IMG/VR virus record: IMGVR_UViG_3300042876_000426
Span: 1 to 47,741 of that record
Source of the DNA: a virus
Strand: one strand, 5' to 3'
Length of the DNA: 47,741 nt
Position numbers and translations under genes: made by a program. Every line of letters begins with the position of its first letter. Positions within the stretch are counted from its first letter, which is position 1. Under the pieces are notes generated by a model, which saw only the letters and a list, made by a program, of their open reading frames with translations, made no database searches and had not been told where the DNA came from. Shown here one piece after another: positions 30,790 to 38,422 of this stretch.

Positions 30790-31787
30790 TGAACGAAACC
30801 ATCCTTCAGAACGGCTTCATGAAAGAGGGTGACCGCCTCGACGTGCGCTCCATGCGCCCGTACCTCGGCATGAAGCAGAACGCTTCCGTTCGCCAGAACG
30901 CCCTGCTCCGCAAGGCCGAATGGGAAGAGATCGACCGCACCGTGGTGGACGTGATGCGTCAACCCATCGTGGGCGTCTCAGATCTGATCGCCGCTGGCCT
31001 GACCAAACCCTTGGGCGGCCTCGGCACCAGCATCTCCACCTACGAACAGCTCACCGATATGAGCGACGCGGATGTCTCGATGACGATCACTCCCCGCAAG
31101 GGCGAGTCGGATCGCCCGGCCTTCGAACCGCAGAGCATCCCCGTGCCGATCATCTCCAAGCCGTTCTACCTGGACGCCCGCTCCCTGGACGCCTCCCGCC
31201 GCGGCGGTGAAGGCCTGGACGTGACCAGCACCCGCGTCGCCACCATCAAGGTGCGCGAATCCCTGGAAGCAATGATCTTTGCTGGCCACGCCAAGCAGTT
31301 GGCCGGTTTCAAGATCTACGGCTACACCAACCATCCCAACCGCAAGACCGACACCGCCGGCAACTTTGGTGGCGGCGATTGGGGCACGGACGGAAACGCC
31401 CACAAGACCATCGTCGGCATGATCAATGCGATGGCGGCTTGGGGCTTCTACGGCCCGTGGGGTCTGTACGTTGCCGACACCCAGTATGGTCAGACCCTGC
31501 AGCTGACCGGTGCGAACAAGAGCGAGACGCAGCTCTCCGTCATCCAGCGCACCATCCCCGACCTGCGCTACGTGCGCCGCTCGAGCCGCCTGACTGACGG
31601 TCACGCCACGCTCGTGCAGTTGACCTCGGACGTGGTTGATCTGGCGATCGGCCAGGATGTGATCCCCGTCCAGTGGGCTGAGGAAGGCGGACTGGTTGCC
31701 CAGTTCCGTATTCTGACCGCCGCCGTGCCGCGCGTGAAGTTCAACGCCGACGGCCACGCCGGTGTGTGCCACGTCACTGGCTGCTAG
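30789..31787 (+). CDS. Major capsid protein, encapsulin-like HK97 fold
   Basis: The product is 332 residues. The sequence RPYLGMKQ, then LRKAEWEEIDRTVVDVMRQP and VGVSDLIAAGLTKPLGGLGT follows the encapsulin-like branch of the HK97 family ('bacteriocin family' or DUF6260 capsids), in which the N-terminal arm has an invariant W..ID. Later parts (LDARSLDASRRGG, IPDLRYVRRSSRL) fit the P- and A-domains. It builds the capsid shell. G+C-rich, strongly biased codons (many CTG, GCC, CGC) compared with the accessory genes fit a highly expressed gene. Confidence 0.87.
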   Translation: MNETILQNGFMKEGDRLDVRSMRPYLGMKQNASVRQNALLRKAEWEEIDRTVVDVMRQPIVGVSDLIAAGLTKPLGGLGTSISTYEQLTDMSDADVSMTITPRKGESDRPAFEPQSIPVPIISKPFYLDARSLDASRRGGEGLDVTSTRVATIKVRESLEAMIFAGHAKQLAGFKIYGYTNHPNRKTDTAGNFGGGDWGTDGNAHKTIVGMINAMAAWGFYGPWGLYVADTQYGQTLQLTGANKSETQLSVIQRTIPDLRYVRRSSRLTDGHATLVQLTSDVVDLAIGQDVIPVQWAEEGGLVAQFRILTAAVPRVKFNADGHAGVCHVTGC

Positions 31788-31794
31788 GTGAACC

Positions 31795-32058
31795 ATGCCT
31801 ACCTATGTCGTCAAACCTGGAATGATCTTTGGCGCTCACGACCAGTTCACGGCTGGCGATAAGGTGGAACTCACTGTCGAGGAGGCTTCTGGCTTCCTCG
31901 ACAAACTCCGCCTGATGGACGCGCCGGCCAGTCCTGCCAAAGTGGCCCCCCCCAACACAGAGGAACCGCCCGTTACGGTGGTAACGCCTGATGGGGCGGC
32001 AGAGGCCGACCCGCTGAAGAAGTCGAGGCGCAAGAGCAAGGAAGCTGAACTCGGATGA
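31795..32058 (+). CDS. Small head-associated protein
   Basis: The product is 87 residues: an N-terminal beta-rich part (MPTYVVKPGMIFGAHDQFTA, 'v..g..f...d...aGd.vel'), then a Pro/Ala-rich linker and a basic tail (KKSRRKSKEAELG). Proteins like this lie between major capsid and connector genes in many phages; the role may be head completion or DNA binding. The stop overlaps the next start by ATGA. Confidence 0.55.
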   Translation: MPTYVVKPGMIFGAHDQFTAGDKVELTVEEASGFLDKLRLMDAPASPAKVAPPNTEEPPVTVVTPDGAAEADPLKKSRRKSKEAELG

Positions 32059-32522
32059 TTACTCCCGTCATTTATGGAACAGTAAGCGATGTGGCTGCCC
32101 TGGCGCGTGTATGGACGGACAACGGCTCGTTTGTTGACCCGACTGTATACGTGAATGACACCAATCCCACGTTATCTCAAGTGGAGACGTGGCTGGAACA
32201 GGTAAGCGCACAGGTTGACCTGGCGCTTGCCAATCACCAGTTTATTGTTCCCATTGACGGGACCTTGACCGAGGTGGTGAATGCCATCTCATCGGTGGTC
32301 ATTCCGCTGGTTGCTGATCTTTGCCATGCCGCCAACTCGAGCGGGCGTTTCTTTACCGAACGCGCCATCGAGCGCGGCACGGCACCTTTCAAGGTCATCA
32401 CCAACGAGATCAACTCGTGGGTAAAAGCAAACCAGGACGGCCTGGCCGCGATGGGACTGAAACAGCGGGAATCGTCGTCCATCAAAAAACAGGTCTATAT
32501 GCGCGTGATCGGGAAGCATTAG
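32055..32522 (+). CDS. Head-tail connector (adaptor) protein
   Basis: The product is 155 residues, and its layout fits the helical adaptor proteins of siphoviruses (HK97 gp6/SPP1 gp15-like): TVSDVAALARVW at the start, LSQVETWLEQVSAQVDLALA next, a helical middle with VIPLVADLCHAANSSGRF, and a basic end. Such proteins form a ring below the portal. Position after the capsid gene supports this. Sequence similarity in this family is weak, so the call is by context. Confidence 0.65.
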   Translation: MITPVIYGTVSDVAALARVWTDNGSFVDPTVYVNDTNPTLSQVETWLEQVSAQVDLALANHQFIVPIDGTLTEVVNAISSVVIPLVADLCHAANSSGRFFTERAIERGTAPFKVITNEINSWVKANQDGLAAMGLKQRESSSIKKQVYMRVIGKH

Positions 32523-32523
32523 C

Positions 32524-33003
32524 ATGTTTCGAATTCAATCGAACATCCAGTCGGTGGTCAACCGCTTAAAGCGACTTGGAACGAACCTGTTCGGGTCCGC
32601 TGAAGATGTGCTGTGGATGGCCGCCCAGGATGTCCGAGACGCGATGGGTGAGAGCGGCGAAGCTGTGACGTACCCGGTCCAATGGGACAGTGAGAAACAG
32701 CGCCGCGCTTTTTTTGCCACGAATGGTTTTGGAAACGGTATTCCATATCAGCGCAAGGGCATCTATGAAAGCTCATGGGTTGCCAGCAAGGCTTCCCTGG
32801 GCGCTGAGATTGGAAGCACCTCCCCAGCAGCGCGTTATGTAGGCGGGTCTGCCAACCCTGGCGGGCCCGGGCAAAGCCGCATTCACCGCGGACGCTGGAA
32901 ACTGTTCCGTGAAACCGTTGACGCCCGTCTACGTGATCTCCCCAAGCGCGTGATCGAGCGGTTGCGCGTCGTTGTTGTCAAGTCTGGTTTCAAAGGCGAG
33001 TAA
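32524..33003 (+). CDS. HK97-gp10-like neck or tail-completion protein
   Basis: The product is 159 residues. It starts with an amphipathic helix (NIQSVVNRLKRLGTNLF, then AAQDVRDAMGESGEAVTYPV), followed by a core with GIYESSWVASKA, RYVGGSANPGGPG and HRGRWKLF, the 'Y...v..G....' layout of HK97 gp10-like and minor tail proteins. It links head and tail. The start has GGAAGCATTAGC before it. Confidence 0.65.
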   Translation: MFRIQSNIQSVVNRLKRLGTNLFGSAEDVLWMAAQDVRDAMGESGEAVTYPVQWDSEKQRRAFFATNGFGNGIPYQRKGIYESSWVASKASLGAEIGSTSPAARYVGGSANPGGPGQSRIHRGRWKLFRETVDARLRDLPKRVIERLRVVVVKSGFKGE

Positions 33004-33007
33004 CCCC

Positions 33008-33478
33008 ATGCCCGTTGACTATTACTCGATTTGCGAAGACGCAATCATTACGCTGCTGAAAGACGAACTGCCTGATTTCATCAAGCCGGCCACGAAGGAC
33101 GTCCAGGTGACGAAAAGTGACCTGACCGTTTTGGGACGCGGACACGATTACTTTGCAGTCCTTTTCCCTGGGACATTCCAAAGCGCCAGGCTCGCCGCAA
33201 GAATCCAGGTAACAACGTGGACAGTTTTCGTGGATCTGTTCGCCCGCTACAAAACAGAAGCCACTTCCTGGGCGAACTTTAAGGCGTATCGAGCAGCGAC
33301 CTACGACCTGTTCCGTTTGTATGCCAATCTGAATGGCGCACAAGGCGTGCGAGACAGCTTCTTAAGCGCCGTTGGCGAACCGCTCTATTACAACTCGCGC
33401 GGCAATCCCGACGCGGGACCTGTTTTTGTGTCGCAACGTCTGTCGGTAACGATCGAACAGATCGTGAACCGCACGTAG
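33008..33478 (+). CDS. Tail terminator (completion) protein
   Basis: The product is 156 residues from the ATG at 33008 after AAAGGCGAG; an upstream frame at 32972 is rejected. The layout (N-terminal helix ICEDAIITLLKDELPDF, strands with RIQVTTWTVFVDLFARYKTE, helix FKAYRAATYDLFRLYANL, and a strand VSQRLSVTIEQIV) is that of tail terminator proteins that cap the tail tube. Context before the major tail gene fits. Confidence 0.65.
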   Translation: MPVDYYSICEDAIITLLKDELPDFIKPATKDVQVTKSDLTVLGRGHDYFAVLFPGTFQSARLAARIQVTTWTVFVDLFARYKTEATSWANFKAYRAATYDLFRLYANLNGAQGVRDSFLSAVGEPLYYNSRGNPDAGPVFVSQRLSVTIEQIVNRT

Positions 33479-33493
33479 CAAGAGGAGTATCCT

Positions 33494-34315
33494 ATGACCG
33501 TCGCAAGTGAACCCTTTGTCTATGCCGGCCTTCAGTCGGCATTTGTGTACGAACTGAATGCCAACGGACGCCCCAAAGGCGCTGGCCTGACTGCCTACAA
33601 CGGGTATGAAGTTTACGGTCCGCAGGTGTTCACCCTGAACATCCCAGAACCGCGCCGCGTGCCCCATGCTGGGAATGATCGTTTGCTCTTGACGCAGATC
33701 TTCCCCAGCAAAGAAGCGATCACCGGCGAGTTGCAGGTGGCCGCCGAAGACCTCGACCTGTTGGCCGCGGTGACCAGTCTCACCGTCCAGACGCTGGCCG
33801 GCGCGCGCTTCCTGCCCCACGCCACGGACCTGCAAGGGAAAGAGCCGAACGTTGGCATGATCCTGCAACAGGCCGCTCTTTCCGAGTCTGGCATGAGCCG
33901 CTACCACTGGCACGTGATCCCCAACACGCGCGCCGTGCCGCGTTTGCCTGGCATGGGCGAGAATCCCGAGCCGATGCGCTTCACGCTGGCCCCGAACCCG
34001 ATCACGCGGTACCTGTGGGGTCCCAACATCGTGGACGATACCAGCGGCGCCGCACAGTCGGCGGTTCAGTCTGGTTTCTCGGCAGACCGTTTGCGCATCG
34101 CCGCATTCGTGGCCGACGGCATCGAGGATACCTTTGCGTTCGACGCGGCTCTGCAGGCGGTGGATGAAAATGATATTGAGGTCTACACCGCGAGCGGTAC
34201 GACCGTCACGAAGGTGACCAGCAACATCACCAAGGCGAAAACGGGCGTGACCTTCAGTTACCCGGCCATCCCCACGGATGAAACCGAGGTGATCCTGCTG
34301 TACCAGCACGCGTAA
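33494..34315 (+). CDS. Major tail (tube) protein
   Basis: The product is 273 residues, beta-rich, with a strong AAGAGGAGTATCCT ribosome site. Core segments such as YEVYGPQVFTLNIPEPRRVP, QVAAEDLDLLAAVTSLTVQT and IPTDETEVILLYQHA suit the tail-tube fold, with an internal insertion rich in Pro and Asn. G+C-rich codon use and an own terminator fit high expression. The order capsid, connectors, terminator protein, tube is canonical. The family is not recognised directly. Confidence 0.72.
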   Translation: MTVASEPFVYAGLQSAFVYELNANGRPKGAGLTAYNGYEVYGPQVFTLNIPEPRRVPHAGNDRLLLTQIFPSKEAITGELQVAAEDLDLLAAVTSLTVQTLAGARFLPHATDLQGKEPNVGMILQQAALSESGMSRYHWHVIPNTRAVPRLPGMGENPEPMRFTLAPNPITRYLWGPNIVDDTSGAAQSAVQSGFSADRLRIAAFVADGIEDTFAFDAALQAVDENDIEVYTASGTTVTKVTSNITKAKTGVTFSYPAIPTDETEVILLYQHA

Positions 34316-34334
34316 TATGTGGATGTGAAATACG

Positions 34335-34366
34335 AAACCCCGCCTGGTTTATCTGGCGGGGTTTTT
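34335..34366 (+). terminator. Rho-independent terminator after the tail tube gene
   Basis: A perfect ten-pair stem (34335-34344 with 34355-34364), ten-base loop and T-run to 34366. It ends the head-to-tube message and, by symmetry, could also stop the reverse-strand moron that ends at 34392. Confidence 0.92.
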
Positions 34367-34391
34367 GATTCGTTTGCTTTAAAACTAAAAT

Positions 34392-34991
34392 TTAATTCAC
34401 AATACCGTAGAGTGTTGGACAAACTAGAATCACGTAAATCACGAGCAATGCGCCTGCAACAATTTTGACGCTTAACGTTGAGTCGGGATCGTCGAGCACG
34501 ATCACGGTCCACAGCGGGGTAAGGAAAAGGAAAGTGAAAATCTTGACGGCGGGATTGTGATACCATTTTTTGGGTTTCTGTGGTTGCGGTTGATTTGCAT
34601 TCATCACGCCCGTTCGCAAATCTCTACCGCAGAAGCGGCAAACAATGGCGGAAGCCTGAATCATCTCGGCGCAATAGGGACAACTTTTCAACGACGGAGT
34701 TGGAGTTTTAGAAGGCGGTGGATCTATTGTCACGCTGGTCGGCGGTTGCACTACCGCCGACCCGGTAAGATTTTGCAATAACTCATTGGCTTTTTCGTTT
34801 TTGGGGTTGATGCGAAGCAGTTGCTTTACACAATGAAGACGTTCCTTATCATTATCGCATAAACCATACATCCAACCCCACGCTTTTTCATTGTCAGGTT
34901 CCTGTTTTACTAATGAAAGAAATATCTTTCGCGCTTCATCGCGTTTTCCTGCGCGATAGGCTTGCACGCCCTGCTGAAGTAAAGTTTCCAT
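34392..34991 (-). CDS. Reverse-strand moron: TPR, zinc ribbon and two membrane helices
   Basis: This is the only gene on the minus strand. The 199-residue product starts at the ATG ending at 34991 after AAAGGGAAAAATC. Residues 1-75 hold about two TPR-like repeats (AYRAGKRDEARKIFLSLVKQ, NEKANELLQNL). A Pro-rich linker follows, then a zinc ribbon CPYCAEMIQASAIVCRFCGR (Cys 104, 107, 118, 121), a type frequent in bacterial genomes, and two transmembrane helices (148-166, 174-194). It has its own promoter and terminator and sits between tail tube and tail chaperone, so it looks like a lysogenic-conversion or cargo gene taken from a bacterium. Its function is unknown; it may alter membrane traffic or host surface. 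Confidence 0.8.
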   Translation of the reverse strand: METLLQQGVQAYRAGKRDEARKIFLSLVKQEPDNEKAWGWMYGLCDNDKERLHCVKQLLRINPKNEKANELLQNLTGSAVVQPPTSVTIDPPPSKTPTPSLKSCPYCAEMIQASAIVCRFCGRDLRTGVMNANQPQPQKPKKWYHNPAVKIFTFLFLTPLWTVIVLDDPDSTLSVKIVAGALLVIYVILVCPTLYGIVN

Positions 34992-35030
34992 GATTTTTCC
35001 CTTTTGATTGCACAAAATGACACTGTAAAA

Positions 35031-35060
35031 ATTATATCTTGAAACGTAAAATACAAACAA
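35031..35060 (-). promoter_or_regulatory. Promoter of the moron
   Basis: On the minus strand a TTGTTT (plus-strand 35055-35060) is followed after 18 bases by a perfect TATAAT (plus-strand 35031-35036), 40 bases before the ATG. The -35 box lies next to the hairpin at 35068, so the moron is expressed independently of the late genes. Confidence 0.7.
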
Positions 35061-35067
35061 TCGAATT

Positions 35068-35123
35068 TGTAAGCGCCCAGAGCGCAGGAAGCCCCTCGCG
35101 GGTTTTCTGCGCTCTTTTTATTT
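35068..35123 (+). terminator. Two-tier hairpin, copy 2 of the duplicated element
   Basis: The sequence tgtaagcgccc followed by stem 35079-35087 with 35107-35115 (agagcgcag), an inner ccc/ggg pair and T-run to 35119. It differs from the copy at 28142 by a few bases only. The downstream gene starts at 35132 with TTGGAGAAAC between, so it lies upstream of a structural gene as in copy 1, rather than after one. Confidence 0.75.
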
Positions 35124-35131
35124 GGAGAAAC

Positions 35132-35506
35132 ATGCCCACCCAATCCCAAAATTTTATCGCATCCAATGGAAGAAAAATCGAAATCCACCAGGCCACTTAC
35201 CTGATGGGTTTGGAACGCGGACACATCATCAACGATCTGATCGCCAAACCGCACACCAACCCACGCGTTCAGGCAGCGTTGATCAATATCTATTCGGCGC
35301 TGGCGGCCTGCTCAACAGGCGATGTGCCGACAGCGCAGGAATTCGAATCCATGCTCGACCAGGATGTGGAGCAGTGGTTGAGGACGGCGAGTGCGCTGAA
35401 CCCGCATTGGTTCGCATGGATGGAGCCGGCTATCAAGGCCATCGAGGCCGCGCTCACACCGGATGAGCAGAAAAAAAAAGACGGACGGAAGCGGCACAAG
35501 TCTTAA
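35132..35506 (+). CDS. Tail assembly chaperone (G-like)
   Basis: The product is 124 residues from the ATG at 35132 (TTGGAGAAAC ribosome site). It is a small alpha/beta-helical protein (RKIEIHQATYLMGLERGHII, RVQAALINIYSALAAC, DVEQWLRTASALNPHWF) with a Lys-rich end (EQKKKDGRKRHK). A run of nine A at 35471-35479 near the end lets ribosomes slip back one base, which joins this frame to the next (G-GT). Lambda G and GT act as chaperones for the tape measure protein. The next gene is the tape measure. Confidence 0.8.
   Translation: MPTQSQNFIASNGRKIEIHQATYLMGLERGHIINDLIAKPHTNPRVQAALINIYSALAACSTGDVPTAQEFESMLDQDVEQWLRTASALNPHWFAWMEPAIKAIEAALTPDEQKKKDGRKRHKS
35473..35479 (+). other. Programmed -1 ribosomal frameshift site (A AAA AAA)
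   Basis: Zero-frame codons here are cag-aaa-aaa-aaa-gac. After a -1 slip on A AAA AAA the reading frame runs aga-cgg-acg and on without a stop into the frame of the gene at 35515-35751. This is the standard arrangement for tail chaperones. No downstream stimulatory hairpin was identified with confidence. Confidence 0.82.
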
Positions 35507-35514
35507 AGCGGCTG

Positions 35515-35751
35515 ATGCGTTCGCTCCCCAGGGATGAACCTGATACGTTCATCCCTGAAGTACTGGACATCACCATTGAAGACTTCGAAGAAGTCTACCC
35601 GTTGTGGGTGCTATGGCAAGCCACTGGAAAACGGTTTTTACCGAATCAATTACTTGAACAACCGCAAGTTCTCACCGATCAACTGCTCTATGTGGATAGC
35701 ATCTTCCAAAAAATGGTAGCCCAGCACGATAAACGCTCCAAGAAGAAATAA
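35515..35751 (+). CDS. T part of the tail chaperone (GT fusion by frameshift)
   Basis: The frame reads 78 residues from ATG 35515 (RSLPRDEPDTFIPEVLDITI, EDFEEVYPLWVLWQATGKRF). It is open in this phase from the slippery site at 35473, so the protein is most likely made only as the G-GT fusion from 35132 to 35751 (about 206 residues). There is no convincing ribosome site for the ATG at 35515. Its stop overlaps the start of the tape measure gene by one base. Confidence 0.8.
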   Translation: MRSLPRDEPDTFIPEVLDITIEDFEEVYPLWVLWQATGKRFLPNQLLEQPQVLTDQLLYVDSIFQKMVAQHDKRSKKK

Positions 35752-38027
35752 TGCCCGACAATCTCACCATCCTCCTTCAACTTCTGCTCGATAAGTCTGC
35801 TAAACAGCAGACCGAACAGGGTATTACAGACATCACCAAAGCCCTCGTGGATATGGACATAGAGGGCATTGAGCGCGCAACTGAAGGATTGGCAAAGTTA
35901 TCGCAAGCGCAAGAAAAGGTAACGCAGGCCTTCGAGCGTTCCAAGAAGGAAGCTGAAGCGCTACGGAAACTCTCAGACGACATCGGAAAAGGTTCAACAA
36001 AACTTATTGCGGCCGGCTCAGCAGTAATCGGTGGGATGTACCTGGCGGCGAACTCGGAAGCCAAGCGCATCAAGGAAGCCGGCGGCGTTGTAGACGCAAC
36101 TACTCAGCGCTGGCTGGCATCACAGGATAAGCTACAGAAAAGTTATCAATCTATTGGACGCTCAGCCATGACCGCGCTGGTGCCTGCGCTCGAGCAGGCC
36201 GCAAGCCTGGCAGAAAAAGCCGCTAAATTTGCTGAGTCAAATCCCGACCTGGTGAAAGGTCTTGCGACCGCGGCAGGGATTGCCATCTCTATTGGGGCAT
36301 TAGGGAAGTTGATCTCCGGCGGCTTGAGGGTTTTCGCCGATGCAAAATATATCTTCGCACACACCGAATACGCAACTGCCACGCTCATGTTTCAGAAGAG
36401 CGTTAAAGAATATCTAGCTGGTGTTGTGGCCCAAGCGGCAGCCAGTAAAGCCGGCGGAGGCATGTTGTTTGCACCGGCGCAAAAAGTGGCATCAAGCGCC
36501 GCAACCACTGGGATGATCGCTGGAATATCCACAGCCACGATTACCGTCATTGTCGGATCGGTGCTTTCGGTTTTAGGCGGCGTACTGGCCGGCGTTGGGA
36601 TTTATGATCTGATCGCAGGATATGTTCGTTCGCAGGGCGGGAAGATGGATTCGGCCGGTGTAGAGTGGAACAAGTTTACGACACTAATTGAGTACAAATC
36701 CAAAATTTTGGTAGAGTCGATAAAAAACGGCGGACAGGTTTCAGACGAAACGGCGAAGAAGATTTGGGAGGAATCGAAGGCGAACAAGAAGCTGGCGGAC
36801 ACGGCTGGCGAGGTGACTGACGCCTTGGAAAACATGATTCCTGAAGATGCGTTGCGTGGAGCGACGCAAGCGTCGATTGATTATCAGAAAGCCGAAACCG
36901 AAACCGATAAACGCTATGGCGAAGAAAAGCTATCCATCGAGACGAGCTATGCCCAACGCGAACAGGAACTCTACCAATCGCACGCGCAAGCCATGCAAGG
37001 CATTTCGATGCAGCTTTCGGCTACGCTGAGCGAAATCGAGCAGGAATATCAAAATCAGCTCGCAACCATTGAAGCCAATTACCAGGAGGAGCGGGCCTCC
37101 ATTGTTAAACAGGGAAACGACCAGGTGGCGCAGATCCAAAAGGACGCGCAGGAACGATTACAGGAACTGGCCACCCAGCACGCCGAGCGCGTGGAAAACC
37201 TGACCAACAGCCGCGATGCGCTTGCCCTGGCGCAAGAAAATCGTGATTACGCCAAACAGCGCGCCGAGGAAGAACAAAACGCCAAAGAGCAAATTGCCCA
37301 GGCCAAACAGCAAACAAAAGAACAACTGGCCGAATTAGATCGCCGCCATCAGATGGAATTGCAGGCGGCACAGCAACAATACGAACAGCAAAAAGCCGCG
37401 GCCGAAAAAGCGGCGCAAGACCAGATGATTGCCGAGAATCAGTCTTACCAGGAACAGTTGGCTGAACTGGAAAAGACAAAGGCTGACGAGTTGAAACAGC
37501 TCGAAGCCGCTCACGCCGAGGAACACGCTAAAAATTTACAAGCATTCAATGAACAATTGAACCAATTGGGAATTTATCTCGGAGACGAATATCAACTTCG
37601 GCAGGATTATTTTTCTGCCATGCTGGAACAAACACGTCAATGGCTTGAATCGCAAAAAGCCCTGTTTTCAGAGCAAACGCCCGAAGAGACAGCGGATGGT
37701 ACGACACCTCCGCCCGCGCCGGGACCGAACAGCCCAACCCACGATTCGGGCGGATATGCCAACGCCGGCTTGATCCGCATTGGCAAAGGTCAGCGCGAAT
37801 TCGTTCTTTCGGATCGGACACGCCGCGCGGCGGAAGCATCCATTGGTGGCAGGTTGACGCAGGAGAATATCATGGCGTCCTTGTTGCGCGGCTCGGGCGG
37901 AGCGGCACAGAACATCTCGGTTAACGTGGGAGACGGCATGACATTGATGCAGGTGAAGCGCACGTTGCAGGAAAATAATCGCTCTTTGGTACGTGATCTA
38001 TCTGATGCAATAAAGGCAATCGGATAA
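35751..38027 (+). CDS. Tail tape measure protein
   Basis: The product is 758 residues. It starts with helical and coiled-coil sequence (FERSKKEAEALRKLSDDIGK), has hydrophobic segments (about 255-295, with GMIAGISTATITVIVGSVLS) and then a long Gln/Glu/Ala-rich coiled coil (about 370-640, for example EEEQNAKEQIAQAKQQTKEQ). The C-terminus is typical: THDSGGYANAGLIRIGKGQR followed by EFVLSDRTRRAAEASIGGRL. It sets tail length; 758 residues correspond to roughly 110 nm by the usual 0.15 nm per residue rule. It is the longest gene of its neighbourhood and follows the chaperone pair. Confidence 0.9.
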   Translation: MPDNLTILLQLLLDKSAKQQTEQGITDITKALVDMDIEGIERATEGLAKLSQAQEKVTQAFERSKKEAEALRKLSDDIGKGSTKLIAAGSAVIGGMYLAANSEAKRIKEAGGVVDATTQRWLASQDKLQKSYQSIGRSAMTALVPALEQAASLAEKAAKFAESNPDLVKGLATAAGIAISIGALGKLISGGLRVFADAKYIFAHTEYATATLMFQKSVKEYLAGVVAQAAASKAGGGMLFAPAQKVASSAATTGMIAGISTATITVIVGSVLSVLGGVLAGVGIYDLIAGYVRSQGGKMDSAGVEWNKFTTLIEYKSKILVESIKNGGQVSDETAKKIWEESKANKKLADTAGEVTDALENMIPEDALRGATQASIDYQKAETETDKRYGEEKLSIETSYAQREQELYQSHAQAMQGISMQLSATLSEIEQEYQNQLATIEANYQEERASIVKQGNDQVAQIQKDAQERLQELATQHAERVENLTNSRDALALAQENRDYAKQRAEEEQNAKEQIAQAKQQTKEQLAELDRRHQMELQAAQQQYEQQKAAAEKAAQDQMIAENQSYQEQLAELEKTKADELKQLEAAHAEEHAKNLQAFNEQLNQLGIYLGDEYQLRQDYFSAMLEQTRQWLESQKALFSEQTPEETADGTTPPPAPGPNSPTHDSGGYANAGLIRIGKGQREFVLSDRTRRAAEASIGGRLTQENIMASLLRGSGGAAQNISVNVGDGMTLMQVKRTLQENNRSLVRDLSDAIKAIG

Positions 38028-38422
38028 TGCCTACTCCTACCTACCTTTACGATTACAAGATCGGTAGTACGCTGGTCGGCCTGACCAACCTGGAAGGTCT
38101 CACCGTCCCCTTGCCGCCACCTCATGCGATCTACAAATCCTATCAGAACATTGTCCCGCTTGGGGACATGACGACGCGCGGCATTGGCTTTCCATCGGCT
38201 GTCTGGCGCTGGGCGTCTCTGACGGATGCTCAACGCGACCAATTACGTTCCTTCTGCGCGGGATCGAGCGCGGAGATATATATCCGCACGCGCACGAATG
38301 AAAACACAAACGAATACAAGAGCTTCAAGGGCGTCATGATCTGGCCGACCGAGGAGGATCCCGACTCGTACTCCAAGGTTGATTTCATTATCACATTTGT
38401 GGGATTGGTAGTGCAAACGTGA
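38027..38422 (+). CDS. Distal tail-type protein
   Basis: The product is 131 residues; its ATG overlaps the stop of the tape measure gene by one base (TAATG). Beta-rich segments (YLYDYKIGSTLVGLTNLEGL, YIRTRTNENTNEYKSFKGVM, VDFIITFVGLVVQ) fit a small tail protein that caps the tube. The gene order tape measure, small beta protein, large hub is standard. I cannot place it in a family. Confidence 0.6.
   Translation: MPTPTYLYDYKIGSTLVGLTNLEGLTVPLPPPHAIYKSYQNIVPLGDMTTRGIGFPSAVWRWASLTDAQRDQLRSFCAGSSAEIYIRTRTNENTNEYKSFKGVMIWPTEEDPDSYSKVDFIITFVGLVVQT

Noticed and set aside
30978-31796. Long reverse-strand open frame opposite the major capsid gene
   Set aside because: Same reason: antisense of strongly biased codons, with no promoter or ribosome site.
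33362-34309. Long reverse-strand open frame opposite the tail tube gene
   Set aside because: His/Arg/Gly-rich translation typical of the antisense of a highly biased gene; no motif and no start signals.
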